Assembly: GCA_029238785.1 (NCBI GenBank)
Contig: JAQWFN010000078.1
Span: 1 to 40,698 of the forward strand
DNA: 40,698 nt
From: Flavobacteriales bacterium
GTDB lineage: Bacteria > Bacteroidota > Bacteroidia > Flavobacteriales_D > Sanyastnellaceae
Reading direction: 5' to 3'
A program made the position numbers and the translations under genes. Positions within the stretch are counted from its first letter, which is position 1. Each line of letters starts with the position of its first letter. Shown piece after piece: positions 22,318 through 31,957 of this stretch. The notes under the pieces were generated by a model that saw only the letters and a list, made by a program, of their open reading frames with translations, was not told the origin of the DNA and did no database searches.

Positions 22318-24105
22318 ATGACATCTTCATCTTCAACAATTTTGGTCGAATCTGACTTGGAATGGACCATCGCATCTGAAATTGATGCCTCGAAAATACA
22401 AGCCTTTCAAAAGCAATTTCCCGTGAGTTGGTGGATTGCTCAAATACTCCTGTTAAGAGATCTCCAAAATCAAGAGCACTTAGATAAGTATTTTCGACCC
22501 CGCTTTCAATCGAGTCATGACCCCATGAAATTAAAAGGCATGGATAAGGCGCTAGAACTCATCAAAGAAGCCATATTTCAACAAAAGAAAATCATGGTTT
22601 ATGGTGATTATGATGTGGATGGCACAACAGCAGTGAGCATGATGAGCGACTTCCTTTGGCAACACGAAGCTGTTTTTACTCCTTATATACCAGATCGCTA
22701 TGAGGAAGGATATGGAGTAAGTGCGAAAGGAATTGACACGGCCATTGAACAAGGAGTTCGTCTGCTGATTACGCTTGATTGCGGAATTAGGGCTGTGGAG
22801 CACATTGAAAGAGCAAGAACAGCAGGTATTGATGTGATTGTTTGCGACCACCATGAACCGGGTGAGTTATTACCAAAGGCCAACGCCATTCTCAATCCCA
22901 AACAAGCTGATTGCGACTACCCCTTTGATGGCTTAAGTGGCGCAGGCGTTGCATTTAAACTCATTCATGCTTTTGCTATCGACCAAGGTTATGACGACAA
23001 TTATATGGCGCGCTTTCTCGATCTTCTTGCCTTGAGTATTGCTGCAGACATTGTTCCGGTAATCGACGAAAACCGCACATTTCTAATTCTAGGTCTGCAA
23101 AGATTGAATTCCAAAGAAGTTCGTTCGGGCTTTAAGGCATTGCTCGATGCAGCTAAATTCAATAAAGAAAAAGTGAATCTTGGCGATCTTCTGTTTGTGA
23201 TTGCTCCAAGAATTAATGCTGCTGGGCGATTGAAATCAGGACAACTTGCGGTGGAAGTGCTTCGCCATCGAGGCGACGACCTAGAAGCACTAAGAAAATT
23301 GGCTCAGGAACTAGAAGAAACCAATCAAGAACGAAGATCACTGGATGAAGGCATTACTGCTGAAGCGCTTGAGCAATGCACATCAAACAACTTTTTCGGA
23401 GCTACGCATTCAAATGTTGTTTCAGGTAAAGAATGGCATAAAGGAGTTGTTGGTATTGTAGCCAGCAGACTGATTGAAAGCCATTACAAACCAACCATTG
23501 TGCTCGCAGAACACGATGGTATTTTAAGCGGATCAGTGCGCTCAATTCAGGGGATTGATGTTCATGAAGCCCTAAAAGCCTGTTCACACCTGCTTGATCG
23601 TTTTGGTGGACACGCCATGGCAGCCGGATTAAGCTTAGCAGCAGAGAACTTGGCAGAACTTCGCTTGGCATTTGACGCCGCTATAAAAAAACAAAAGCCA
23701 CAGCTTCCTAAGCCTTCTTTATTGATCTCAGCTGAACTGAAACCAATCGACATCGACAAAAAGTCCTTTGTTATTCTAGAAAACATGGAGCCCTTCGGCC
23801 CAAAAAATAGCCGACCATTATTCTTGTCCAAAATGGTTCTTTTAGCCCCCCCATTCTTCATGGGTAAAGACAGAAACCACGTGAAATTCAAGCTTGGGGA
23901 AACAGAAGACAGCACAACTCATTTCGAGGCGGTACATTTTAAAGGAGGAGAGAAAGCCAAAGGTTTGACTAAGGGAAGTAAGATCGAATTGGTGTATTCC
24001 ATTGAAAGAAACGACTATAAAAACCAAAGCACTTTACAACTCAGAATTAGAGATTGGCAGACTTGGACACCAAATGAATATCTCGTTGAGGAAAAGGAAT
24101 CTTGA
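22318..24105 (+). CDS. recJ: Single-stranded-DNA-specific exonuclease RecJ
   Basis: A 595-residue DHH-family 5'-3' exonuclease for recombination and mismatch repair. Motif I YGDYDVDGTTAV spans 95-106 with metal-binding D97, D99 and D101. The DHH motif (CDHHEPGE) has D177, H178 and H179. The DHHA1 part shows SGSVRSIQGIDVHEAL and FGGHAMAAGLSL. A C-terminal OB-like segment follows (ISAELKPIDID...LRIRDWQ). The length is normal. The last 59 bases overlap the 3' end of the convergent mscS-like gene. The upstream gap is shared with the cysteine-rich lipoprotein gene. Confidence 0.97.
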   Translation: MTSSSSTILVESDLEWTIASEIDASKIQAFQKQFPVSWWIAQILLLRDLQNQEHLDKYFRPRFQSSHDPMKLKGMDKALELIKEAIFQQKKIMVYGDYDVDGTTAVSMMSDFLWQHEAVFTPYIPDRYEEGYGVSAKGIDTAIEQGVRLLITLDCGIRAVEHIERARTAGIDVIVCDHHEPGELLPKANAILNPKQADCDYPFDGLSGAGVAFKLIHAFAIDQGYDDNYMARFLDLLALSIAADIVPVIDENRTFLILGLQRLNSKEVRSGFKALLDAAKFNKEKVNLGDLLFVIAPRINAAGRLKSGQLAVEVLRHRGDDLEALRKLAQELEETNQERRSLDEGITAEALEQCTSNNFFGATHSNVVSGKEWHKGVVGIVASRLIESHYKPTIVLAEHDGILSGSVRSIQGIDVHEALKACSHLLDRFGGHAMAAGLSLAAENLAELRLAFDAAIKKQKPQLPKPSLLISAELKPIDIDKKSFVILENMEPFGPKNSRPLFLSKMVLLAPPFFMGKDRNHVKFKLGETEDSTTHFEAVHFKGGEKAKGLTKGSKIELVYSIERNDYKNQSTLQLRIRDWQTWTPNEYLVEEKES

Positions 24106-24886
24106 TGCCTTCTTTACGAAAAGCTGCGTCGATAGAATAACGAACATCACTTTTAAAAAGATCCATTTCCCACGATTTTTCAGCCCAAAAACGCAATTCA
24201 AAGTTTAAAGCACTGTCTCCAAAATCTTGAAAAACAACGTGTATTGGTCGACCAGCAACGACATAGTCCTTACCGTCAAGAACAGCCCTCAAGGTTTTCG
24301 CTACCAAATCGGTATCACTTCCATAAGCCACACTTACCGCTATATCGTGTCTTGAAATAAGGTCTCCATGCGACCAGTTTAACACCGCGTCTGAAGTGAT
24401 TTTTGAATTAGGAACAATAATGATGTTGCCTTTTCTGGTAATCACAGATGATGTGCGAATACCTATTTCCTCCACACGAGCAATGGTACCGTCCAACTCC
24501 ACCACATCGCCAACGCGAACTCCTCCTTCAAACAGAATAACAAAGCCAGAAACAATGTCGTTAAAGATGTGCTGAATACCCAAACCAACACCCACCAATA
24601 GCGCCGCAGAACTGGCAATTAGAATCGTTACATCCACACCAGCGATTTCCAGACCAATAACACAGCCAATGGTGTACAAAACATATGACGCGAGTTTTGT
24701 GAAGGTATATCCCCTCCCTTGATCAAGTGGTCGGTGTTTTAACGACCTTTGGATGAGCTTGTTAATGACAGCAACAATGAGCCGAACCACGATAAAAATC
24801 ACGATGATCATGAGCACATCTGAAAGGGTCACTTTGTGATTTCCAAAAACAAGGCCTTTCGACAAAAAATCGTTAAATCCGTTCAT
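24047..24886 (-). CDS. MscS-family small-conductance mechanosensitive channel
   Basis: A 279-residue inner-membrane channel. Three membrane helices are visible: ~20-42 (VLMIIVIFIVVRLIVAVI), ~65-85, and the pore-lining TM3 at ~90-125 (ASSAALLVGVGLGIQHIFND). The family signature SGFVILFEGGVRVGDVVEL follows, then the cytoplasmic beta domain (NIIIVPNSKI) and C-terminal vestibule, ending IPFPQRDIHLV. This is the compact MscS form that opens under hypo-osmotic shock. Its ATG overlaps the dnaG stop (ATGA at 24883-24886), so the two are co-transcribed and probably translationally coupled. Its 3' end overlaps recJ by 59 bases on the other strand. Confidence 0.93.
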   Translation of the reverse strand: MNGFNDFLSKGLVFGNHKVTLSDVLMIIVIFIVVRLIVAVINKLIQRSLKHRPLDQGRGYTFTKLASYVLYTIGCVIGLEIAGVDVTILIASSAALLVGVGLGIQHIFNDIVSGFVILFEGGVRVGDVVELDGTIARVEEIGIRTSSVITRKGNIIIVPNSKITSDAVLNWSHGDLISRHDIAVSVAYGSDTDLVAKTLRAVLDGKDYVVAGRPIHVVFQDFGDSALNFELRFWAEKSWEMDLFKSDVRYSIDAAFRKEGIKIPFPQRDIHLVSKSANL

Positions 24887-26856
24887 AGCACCGAGCTTCC
24901 AAAATAATTAGACAAGGATATTTTAACCGTGTCGAGTTTCTTCTTCTCATGAAGCAAGATCATCAATTGATCATCATCGGTTGTTTCCTTTATTTGTTCT
25001 TGAACCAGATGTATAAGTTCCATTACATTGTTCAGCTTTAATCGATTAATGCAATCTCTCACTGCACGGTCGAGCTTCATGTCTTCCGTTTCTGGGTAAA
25101 TCCCATGCCTCAACTCCCAATTATCGCTCATAGCATATGGCGATGTCATCAACTGCACACAGGTTTCGACCATAGCAATATCGTCATTGTTGGTGAAGAC
25201 CTTCATGTCTGGAAACTCATCTTTTTCCAAATAGGAAGCATAGCGCTTTACAATGCGCTGATAGACTTCATTTTTAAGTTCAAACTGATCGTGTTCCAAC
25301 TCTTCCAAAAGATACTCGGCAACCGAAATGTGCACTTCTTCTTCTTCCCCTGTATTATCGTCTTGAATACCCACACGCACAGGGTAATTTCCAAAATTTA
25401 GAAGTAGGCGTATAAAATCAGCTTCTTGAGCATCTGTTTGATACCTGCTTTTGGCCCCAATAGGCTGAACCGCCGGAATCTCGATTGGTGGAGGAAGATA
25501 CATCTCCTCAGGGGGCGGGCCTGGTGGCGGACCTTGTGATGATCTTGAAGTTGAGTTTTGCCGCAGCAAGCGATTCATTTCATTGATCAACACTCGCTCT
25601 TCAATTCCTAAGAGTGAAGAACACTCTTGAATATACACAGAACGTTTGATCGAATCAGGAATCTTGGCAATGGATGTCACAATCTCCGTAATGAGTGCGG
25701 CGCGCTTGGTAGGGTCGCCCTTCACATCACTTAAGAGCATGTCGGTTTTAAAAACAATGAAGTCTTTAGCACTGCTCTGTATATAGTCTTGAAGTTCGCT
25801 AGAGCTTACTTTTTTCGAATACGAATCGGGGTCGTCTCCATCGGGGAAAAGCACCACCTTTACATTTAGACCTTGCTGAAGAATAAGGTCAATTCCTCTG
25901 AAAGAAGCTCGAATACCAGCGGGGTCACCATCATAAAGCATGGTGATGTTCTTCGTGTACCTGCTGATCAGCTTGATTTGTCCTTCAGTAAGCGAAGTCC
26001 CTGAACTCGCCACCACATTCTCAACTCCAGCTTGATGCATGGCAATAACGTCAGTATAGCCCTCCACGAGGTAGGCCATGTCTAACTTACTCATCTCCGC
26101 CTTTGCGAGGTAGATTCCGTATAGAACTTTAGACTTGTTGTAGAGGACGTTTTCCGGACTATTGAAGTACTTCGCAATCTTCTTTTCCGTCTTCAATGTT
26201 CGTCCACCAAAGGCAATCACCTTTCCACTCACATTACGAATTGGGAACATCACCCTGCCCCTGAAAAAGTCGTATGTTTTTCCGTCTTTGTCTCTTGTAA
26301 GACCCGCAGCCATGAGCCACTTCTTCTCGTAGCCGGCAGCAATTGAGGCACTGGTGAAGGTATCCCAACCTTCTGGATTGTAACCCAGTTGGAATTTTTT
26401 GATGATGTCGTCGCGAAAGCCCCTTTCTTTAAAATAGCTCAGACCAATGGTCTTTCCTTCTTCGCTATTCATCAGCTGCTCTGTGAAATACTGTTGAGCA
26501 TGAGCCATCACCACAGCAATACTTTCGCGCTCCGTTTGAGCTAATGCTTGTTCAGGGCTTTTCTGCTCCTCTTCAATTTCAATGTTATACTTGGCGGCCA
26601 ACCAGCGAAGCGCTTCTGGGTAGGTCATTTTCTCGTACTCCATGAGAAAGCTCACCGCATTCCCTCCTTTTCCTGAAGAGAAGCACTTGTAAATTCCTTT
26701 GGCTGGAATAACGTAAAAAGAAGGTGTTTTTTCGTTGGTGAAAGGCGACAAACCACGAAAGGTTGCCCCTTGTTTTTTAAGGTGCACAAATTCTCCCACC
26801 ACCTCTTCAATGTAGGCGGCTTCAAATATTTGGTCGATGGTCTGCTGTGGAATCAT
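24883..26856 (-). CDS. dnaG: DNA primase DnaG
   Basis: A 657-residue replicative primase. The N-terminal CHC2-type domain keeps the fold motifs (SPFTNEKTPSF, SSGKGGNAVSF) but not the zinc ligands. Relative to Cys-His-Cys-Cys it has S37, T40, C58 and S61, so metal binding is doubtful. The catalytic TOPRIM core shows YLVEGYTDVIAMHQAG, ASSGTSLT and MLYDGDPAG with the acidic metal residues intact. A proline-rich linker (~450-470) leads to the helicase-interacting C-terminal region. The frame is open to a TTG at 26871, but that codon lies in the predicted -7 box, so I chose the ATG at 26856. The gene heads an operon with the mscS-like gene. Confidence 0.95.
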   Translation of the reverse strand: MIPQQTIDQIFEAAYIEEVVGEFVHLKKQGATFRGLSPFTNEKTPSFYVIPAKGIYKCFSSGKGGNAVSFLMEYEKMTYPEALRWLAAKYNIEIEEEQKSPEQALAQTERESIAVVMAHAQQYFTEQLMNSEEGKTIGLSYFKERGFRDDIIKKFQLGYNPEGWDTFTSASIAAGYEKKWLMAAGLTRDKDGKTYDFFRGRVMFPIRNVSGKVIAFGGRTLKTEKKIAKYFNSPENVLYNKSKVLYGIYLAKAEMSKLDMAYLVEGYTDVIAMHQAGVENVVASSGTSLTEGQIKLISRYTKNITMLYDGDPAGIRASFRGIDLILQQGLNVKVVLFPDGDDPDSYSKKVSSSELQDYIQSSAKDFIVFKTDMLLSDVKGDPTKRAALITEIVTSIAKIPDSIKRSVYIQECSSLLGIEERVLINEMNRLLRQNSTSRSSQGPPPGPPPEEMYLPPPIEIPAVQPIGAKSRYQTDAQEADFIRLLLNFGNYPVRVGIQDDNTGEEEEVHISVAEYLLEELEHDQFELKNEVYQRIVKRYASYLEKDEFPDMKVFTNNDDIAMVETCVQLMTSPYAMSDNWELRHGIYPETEDMKLDRAVRDCINRLKLNNVMELIHLVQEQIKETTDDDQLMILLHEKKKLDTVKISLSNYFGSSVL

Positions 26857-26868
26857 TCTTGTAAAATC

Positions 26869-26876
26869 CAAAAATA
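26869..26876 (-). promoter_or_regulatory. -7 promoter box of dnaG
   Basis: On the minus strand TATTTTTG is an exact TAnnTTTG match, ending 12 bases before the ATG at 26856. No clean TTG occurs at the -33 spacing, so strength is uncertain. Its position argues against the upstream TTG start. Confidence 0.5.
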
Positions 26877-26950
26877 CGAATGAAAAGACACGGAGAACGA
26901 ATATTCTGTCTTCATCCTATCTGAAAAGGGAATTGAATATATTGCAAGAT

Positions 26951-28183
26951 ATGGAAGACGAGTCGAAAAGCCTGATTCTTGAAGCATTTAGTTTATTGGA
27001 TATAAAAAACCCAAACATCGCTGCTTGTGCCTTTCTTTCTAAAGAAATGCAATTTATACTCGGCGAAACCCTTTCCGCTAGTACAATATACAGAATGGTA
27101 AATCAAGACAAGCAAAAGGTCAGATCTTACCCTTTCTCAATAGGTTTGGTGAAACGTTTCATCGAACGAAAAACACTCCACCCTCGAAACGAAAAGCAAT
27201 TCTCTTCCAATTATTTTTCGCTCAGCTCGGTGTCTGATAACGCCTTGTACATTTTAATAAGACAACAACTCATTGATGGCAAAATAGATGATATTGGCAC
27301 CTTCCTCGGTAAACTTCCAATGGAACACTGGTCTTTGGGTTGGGAGCAATATGTTATTGCCTGTGCCTTGGGTGAAACTGCAAAAAGCAAAGGAATCAAC
27401 TCCGTTTTAGGTCCGCTTTTCGAGCTCCCTCAAATAAGGACATATCTTCTCGAAACCTATGTAGATCTCAACCATCCTTTCAATTTTTATCTGCCATTGT
27501 TAAAAAAAGTGGGAGAGCAACATCAACTCTTTGATTTGAGCGGAATTGACCGTCAAGAAGTGGGTGTTTTTGGTTCCAGCTTGTTCAATATCAGCATGGC
27601 TTATCTTTTGTGCTTTTTAGGAAGAAAACAAGACAACTACGATTGGGAATCAATGATCCTTCACCCAGGCATCAACGAGATGTTGGAACATTACAAAAAC
27701 AAAATCCCAATTCCTGCGAGTAGAATGTATGCTGCGCGCATCATTTCTTACGGAAAGAAAAAAGATTCTGCTAAACTCAAACAAACTCTCCAACAATTTA
27801 TTGAATTGCAATCTGATAACAGTTCCATCTCATCAAGGGAATTTTCTCTAGCCCTGGTTTGTGATGCGCTTTTGCTCATCGATAATCGGCAAGAACTTAC
27901 ATTCTTACTCGAAAAATTTCCTAACCCGAATTCAAAGCCCATCAGTTTTGACCCAAGTAATATTCGGCTTGAGCTGTACCGTAGAGTGTTTGTCAAAAAG
28001 CAACATAGGTTCAATCCATCAGCTCAAGATTTTAGCTTTCAATTAGGTGAACAAGAGAGTGATTATCACCAATTGATGATTCACCTGTTATTGCAAAGCT
28101 CAAAACAACACTTGCAGAACAACAATGCCAGAACTATGGTGCAAAAAACAGGATTTCGCCATTTTGGAAAGTTAGTTTTATGA
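26951..28183 (+). CDS. Uncharacterised helical protein with possible N-terminal DNA-binding segment
   Basis: A 410-residue protein that I do not recognise. The start is taken as the ATG at 26951; the frame is open back to 26837, but that would overlap dnaG on the other strand. Residues ~12-75 contain CAFLSKEMQFILGETLSASTIYRMV...YPFSIGLVKRFIE, which resembles a helix-turn-helix-like segment I associate with other Bacteroidota proteins. This is pattern memory, not a family assignment. The remainder is leucine-rich and helical with TPR-like spacing, and has no signal peptide or membrane span, so it is probably cytoplasmic. Its stop overlaps the start of the transporter gene (ATGA at 28180-28183), so the two are translationally coupled and may be functionally linked. 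It is divergent from dnaG across 94 bases. Confidence 0.7.
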   Translation: MEDESKSLILEAFSLLDIKNPNIAACAFLSKEMQFILGETLSASTIYRMVNQDKQKVRSYPFSIGLVKRFIERKTLHPRNEKQFSSNYFSLSSVSDNALYILIRQQLIDGKIDDIGTFLGKLPMEHWSLGWEQYVIACALGETAKSKGINSVLGPLFELPQIRTYLLETYVDLNHPFNFYLPLLKKVGEQHQLFDLSGIDRQEVGVFGSSLFNISMAYLLCFLGRKQDNYDWESMILHPGINEMLEHYKNKIPIPASRMYAARIISYGKKKDSAKLKQTLQQFIELQSDNSSISSREFSLALVCDALLLIDNRQELTFLLEKFPNPNSKPISFDPSNIRLELYRRVFVKKQHRFNPSAQDFSFQLGEQESDYHQLMIHLLLQSSKQHLQNNNARTMVQKTGFRHFGKLVL

Positions 28184-29694
28184 AGCTCTACTGGATAAGT
28201 ATTGTTGCGCTATACCTTATCATCATTGGCTTTATTCAAGTTAGATGGTCCGCCAAAAATGAACGAGAAATTTGGACAACGCCCAAAAAACAGAACTGGA
28301 TACAAAGCGGATTGATGCTAACCGCCGCTTTGTACTCCATCAATAATGCAGGATTAGTTAGCGGAATCATCACCAATCATGGAATATCTGGGGTTTATTT
28401 CTTATGGTCGGGGTTCATTGGTATTTTTATTTTTCCGCTGGTATTTGCTCCGCTTTGGGCAAAATTGAATTTTTTGTCTGAAAACGACTTCATTCTCAAA
28501 AGATATCGCGGCAAATGGGCCGCCTCACTATTCCATTTTCGAGCTTATTATCTAGGTCTAATTATTATTCCCATCATCCTGTGTTTTGGCTACCTCGCTT
28601 TAATTGATTTGATTGAAACGCTACTGCCCATGGAAAACAAACGAATCCTTGTGTTGGTAGCGGTATTAGGAATACTGATTGCTTATCAATCCAGCTTCAA
28701 AGAAAAGAGTATCTCTGATGTTTTCCATGTGCTCTTGTTTATTGCTGCGTTGGTGTTGGCCCTAGTAAACGTCCATTCGAATGAGAGCCCACTGCCTTTC
28801 ACATTCGTCACTCCTAACAAAACGGAACCTTATTGCTTAAGCTCAATTCTCATATTTATTGGTCTCCAATGGTGGTCGAGCACGATATATGATGGAAGCG
28901 GACAACAGGCGCAACAAATGTTGGCGAAAAACAACAAATTCCATGCTCTTAAAGCAGCCACACTTTCAAACGTGATTAATATTTTGTTCACAATAGGAAT
29001 CGCAATTCTGAGCTACCAAGCTTTGCAACTTCAATTAGGAAAAGGAGAGGCGGCATACTTGCAGGCCTTTTACTTTTTTCTTCCCGAAGTCATGCACCCC
29101 ATTTTGGTTCTTGGTTTATTTGGTATGTTTGTTTCAACCCACCAAAACCTATGCAATTGGGCGGGTGGAATGCTCTATTCTTCAAGCAAAAGTCGCTCAG
29201 TTAACACCCTTTGGCCAAAACGTATCTACCTCATTCTTCCTTCCATAGCGGCTTTCATTGTCACTCTTTTTTTTGATGCGCTTCAAGATGCGTTTGAGTT
29301 CTTGCTTGGTATTAGTGCTGGAGTTGGACCCGTATTTACGCTGAGGTGGTTTTGGTGGAGAATTACAGCACAAATCCAACTAGCAAGTATGCTTGGGGCA
29401 TTGTTGCTCTATCCTATTTCCATCTTTGTTTGGAATACCTTTCCCGCTCTTGAACACCTGTTCAACGAGGCCTATCCCTTCCATATGCTTTTTGTGAGTT
29501 GCCTGAATTTACTATTGGTCCTAATGCTTGCCTTCATGCTACCGAGCGATCTCGACTATAAACAACATCTCCAATTCAAAGGTCTGCTCTCCATCAACAT
29601 CAAAACGGCCCTGCTCAACTTGATTTGGGCAGTGACTTTGGGAGCGATGTTATTCGTTGTGCTCCTTGTCTTTTGGGTGATGATGGTAAGATGA
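28180..29694 (+). CDS. Sodium:solute symporter (SSS)-like membrane protein
   Basis: A 504-residue polytopic membrane protein with about 12-13 hydrophobic helices and no signal peptide. The stretch LQWWSSTIYDGSGQQAQQMLAKNNKFHALKA resembles the TM6/loop signature of Bacteroidota SSS-family transporters (WW...G...AQRMLA). The early segment SAALYSINNAGLVSG-like region and the FLSENDFILKRYRGK loop also fit. The sequence is divergent, so the solute cannot be named. Translation is coupled to the upstream unknown helical protein by a 4-base overlap. That pairing suggests the cytoplasmic protein may regulate or sense the transported solute, which is inference. Confidence 0.75.
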   Translation: MKLYWISIVALYLIIIGFIQVRWSAKNEREIWTTPKKQNWIQSGLMLTAALYSINNAGLVSGIITNHGISGVYFLWSGFIGIFIFPLVFAPLWAKLNFLSENDFILKRYRGKWAASLFHFRAYYLGLIIIPIILCFGYLALIDLIETLLPMENKRILVLVAVLGILIAYQSSFKEKSISDVFHVLLFIAALVLALVNVHSNESPLPFTFVTPNKTEPYCLSSILIFIGLQWWSSTIYDGSGQQAQQMLAKNNKFHALKAATLSNVINILFTIGIAILSYQALQLQLGKGEAAYLQAFYFFLPEVMHPILVLGLFGMFVSTHQNLCNWAGGMLYSSSKSRSVNTLWPKRIYLILPSIAAFIVTLFFDALQDAFEFLLGISAGVGPVFTLRWFWWRITAQIQLASMLGALLLYPISIFVWNTFPALEHLFNEAYPFHMLFVSCLNLLLVLMLAFMLPSDLDYKQHLQFKGLLSINIKTALLNLIWAVTLGAMLFVVLLVFWVMMVR

Positions 29695-29756
29695 AATGAG
29701 ATGAAATAAAAATTCGTGTCGTGTTTGTCAGCTTTGTTGCAATATTGTGACAAAAG

Positions 29757-30254
29757 ATGAAACTCAACATTCTCAAACACTTTTTCACCTTAACACTTAC
29801 CTGTCTCGTTTCCTTAAATCTGACAGGCCAAACATCAGTAAATACCTGTGGTGGAGATGGAACTGGTAACGGCGGCTCAGTAGCATTCAGCGTAGGTCAG
29901 GTGTTTTTTCAAATAATTGAAGATCAACAAATCTCCTTAAGCGAAGGTGTGCAACAGGCTTTTGAAATCAGCATCATTGATGGGATCGAGGAAGAAAAAC
30001 CTTTTTCATTTGCCATCTCGGCTTTTCCCAATCCAATCATGGACGTACTTCATATTGAGCTGAAAGATGAATTCTCTGGGACAGTCATGTTTCAAGTTCA
30101 CGATGCAATTGGAAATCTGATTCAAGAAGGAGAAGCATCAAGCTCAAAATTTACAATCCAAACCACCAATTGGTCGGGGGGAGCCTACTATTTGCATGTT
30201 TACAACATTGGTTCACTCCAATCATCCACTCTTAAAATCGTCAAAACTTCCTAA
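29757..30254 (+). CDS. Small T9SS type A sorting-domain protein
   Basis: A 165-residue secreted protein. The signal peptide ends NLTGQ near residue 25. The short mature part contains [20 protein letters not shown] and [13 protein letters not shown], a motif pair often seen in short Bacteroidota proteins just before a sorting tail. From ~residue 82 ([16 protein letters not shown]) to the end (GAYYLHVYN...LKIVKTS) it is a T9SS type A C-terminal domain. Nearly half the protein is therefore the export signal. The gene is 19 bases upstream of the collagen-like gene on the same strand, so the two are probably one transcript. It may serve as a surface partner for the collagen-like protein, which lacks such a tail. 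Confidence 0.82.
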   Translation: MKLNILKHFFTLTLTCLVSLNLTGQTSVNTCGGDGTGNGGSVAFSVGQVFFQIIEDQQISLSEGVQQAFEISIIDGIEEEKPFSFAISAFPNPIMDVLHIELKDEFSGTVMFQVHDAIGNLIQEGEASSSKFTIQTTNWSGGAYYLHVYNIGSLQSSTLKIVKTS

Positions 30255-30273
30255 GTTCATTACACCTATAGCC

Positions 30274-31947
30274 ATGAATATTAGATTCTTTTTTCTCTTC
30301 CTCTTCTTTCATCTGAGCTTATTTACTTTTGCACAAACACCCCAAAAAATCAGTTATCAAGCTGTAGTGAGGGATGCCGACAATCAATTGGTCAGCAACT
30401 CAAATGTTGGAGTTCGCCTGAGCATCATTGCTCAATCCATTGATGGTATGCCGGTTTATATCGAAACGCACGATGGACAAACCAATGATAATGGTCTCCT
30501 AACGTTGCTTATGGGTGATGGAGATGTTGAAGAGGGAGTTTTTGAAGAAATCGATTGGTCAGAAGGTCCTTTCTTCATTAAAACGGAGATGGATCCCAAT
30601 GGTGGAGTGGATTATTCCATTGAAGCAAGCTCTCAATTGTTAAGTGTGCCTTATGCACTCTATGCAGAGACTTCCGGAAGCAGCATTCCTGGTCCCCAGG
30701 GTATTCAAGGAGACACAGGTCCAATGGGTCCGCAAGGACCAACAGGTGAACAAGGACCCCAAGGTATTCAAGGTGAAACAGGGCCAATCGGTCCACAAGG
30801 GCCTCAAGGTGAGCAAGGACCAACAGGTGAACAAGGTCCCCAAGGAGAGACAGGCCCAATAGGTCCGCAAGGACCAACAGGTGAACAAGGACCCCAAGGC
30901 ATCCAAGGAGAGACAGGTCCAATGGGTCCGCAAGGACCAACAGGTGAACAAGGGTTCCAAGGAGAGACAGGCCCAATAGGGCCACAAGGGCCAGCAGGTG
31001 AACAAGGATCTCAAGGAGAGACAGGTCCAATGGGTCCGCAAGGACCAACAGGTGAACAAGGGTTCCAAGGAGAGACAGGCCCAATAGGTCCACAAGGGCC
31101 AGCAGGTGAACAAGGTCCCCAAGGCATCCAAGGAGAGACAGGTCCAATGGGCCCACAAGGACCAACAGGTGAACAAGGTCCTCAAGGTATTCAAGGTGAA
31201 ACTGGGCCAATCGGTCCGCAAGGGCCCCAAGGGATCAGTGTTACAGATGTTTCAATTGTCAACGATTCTTTAATATTAACGCTTGACAATAATCAGACAA
31301 TTAATGCAGGCAATGTTATCTCAGACGAAACACTGTCCAATTATTTTACTAACACACCTCACAATATAGCAGGAGGATACCGCTACGTAGTATTTGGTGA
31401 AAGCGGAACATGGTCATGCCCTACAGGAGTAGACAGTGTTTTTGTAGAAGCCTACGGAGGAGCTGGTGGTGGTGGAAAGTCCATTCGCTGGCAAGGTTTC
31501 ACCGGCACCGCTAATGGCGGCGGGGGTGGCGATGGCGGCTACAATGGCGGTTTTGTGGAAGTCAATCCAGGCCAGACTTACGATGTCATAGTTGGATCGG
31601 GTGGGAATGGTAATAATGGACTGCTGCTCGTTAGTTCAGGGAATGCCTCAGGACCTGATGGAGGAAACGGAGGGGTTTCCACATTTGAAACAATAACTGC
31701 CAACGGTGGTGAAGGAGGAGAAGGAGGACGATTAATCAATAATGCCGTAACCCCTGGGCAAGTTGGTACCAGCGCTCAAATATTCAATTACCCTCCTAGT
31801 ATTGCTCCACCACAACGCTCCTACCTTTCATCTACAACTATTCTATCATGGCCAACCCCATCCCCATTAGTAGCTCTTGGACCTACCGTAAATGGTGGTA
31901 ATTCCCCAGATGGGGAAGACGGACTAATCATCCTTTGGTTCAGATAA
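30274..31947 (+). CDS. Collagen-like repeat surface protein
   Basis: A 557-residue secreted protein. The ATG at 30274 is chosen because it begins a signal peptide ending FTFAQ; the open frame upstream overlaps the previous gene. Residues ~20-135 form a conserved Bacteroidota N-domain ([16 protein letters not shown]...[14 protein letters not shown]). Residues 140-322 are 61 uninterrupted Gly-X-Y triplets, mostly [18 protein letters not shown] and GIQ, which should form a collagen-like triple helix. A short beta segment follows, and residues ~370-557 form a glycine-rich domain ([19 protein letters not shown]) that ends DGLIILWFR. No T9SS sorting tail is visible, so secretion or anchoring may depend on another route or partner. 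It converges with an XRE regulator 10 bases away. Confidence 0.88.
   Translation: MNIRFFFLFLFFHLSLFTFAQTPQKISYQAVVRDADNQLVSNSNVGVRLSIIAQSIDGMPVYIETHDGQTNDNGLLTLLMGDGDVEEGVFEEIDWSEGPFFIKTEMDPNGGVDYSIEASSQLLSVPYALYAETSGSSIPGPQGIQGDTGPMGPQGPTGEQGPQGIQGETGPIGPQGPQGEQGPTGEQGPQGETGPIGPQGPTGEQGPQGIQGETGPMGPQGPTGEQGFQGETGPIGPQGPAGEQGSQGETGPMGPQGPTGEQGFQGETGPIGPQGPAGEQGPQGIQGETGPMGPQGPTGEQGPQGIQGETGPIGPQGPQGISVTDVSIVNDSLILTLDNNQTINAGNVISDETLSNYFTNTPHNIAGGYRYVVFGESGTWSCPTGVDSVFVEAYGGAGGGGKSIRWQGFTGTANGGGGGDGGYNGGFVEVNPGQTYDVIVGSGGNGNNGLLLVSSGNASGPDGGNGGVSTFETITANGGEGGEGGRLINNAVTPGQVGTSAQIFNYPPSIAPPQRSYLSSTTILSWPTPSPLVALGPTVNGGNSPDGEDGLIILWFR
30691..31239 (+). repeat. Tandem Gly-X-Y coding repeat
   Basis: 549 bases encode 61 triplets. 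Higher-order units of about 36-63 bases recur (for example [18 protein letters not shown] and [12 protein letters not shown]). Codon-level identity between copies is high, which suggests recent duplication and makes the tract prone to length change. The antisense strand has long open frames only because of this repeat. Confidence 0.9.
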
Positions 31948-31957
31948 GCAAGATTGA

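Noticed and set aside
30578-31230. Two long overlapping minus-strand open frames opposite the collagen-like gene
   Set aside because: They arise from the periodic Gly-X-Y coding repeat, give low-complexity Leu- and Trp-rich products, and lack signals of translation.
30691-31239. Tandem repeat that might suggest a CRISPR array
   Set aside because: Units are in-frame triplet codons of variable length with no distinct spacers, and no cas gene is nearby.
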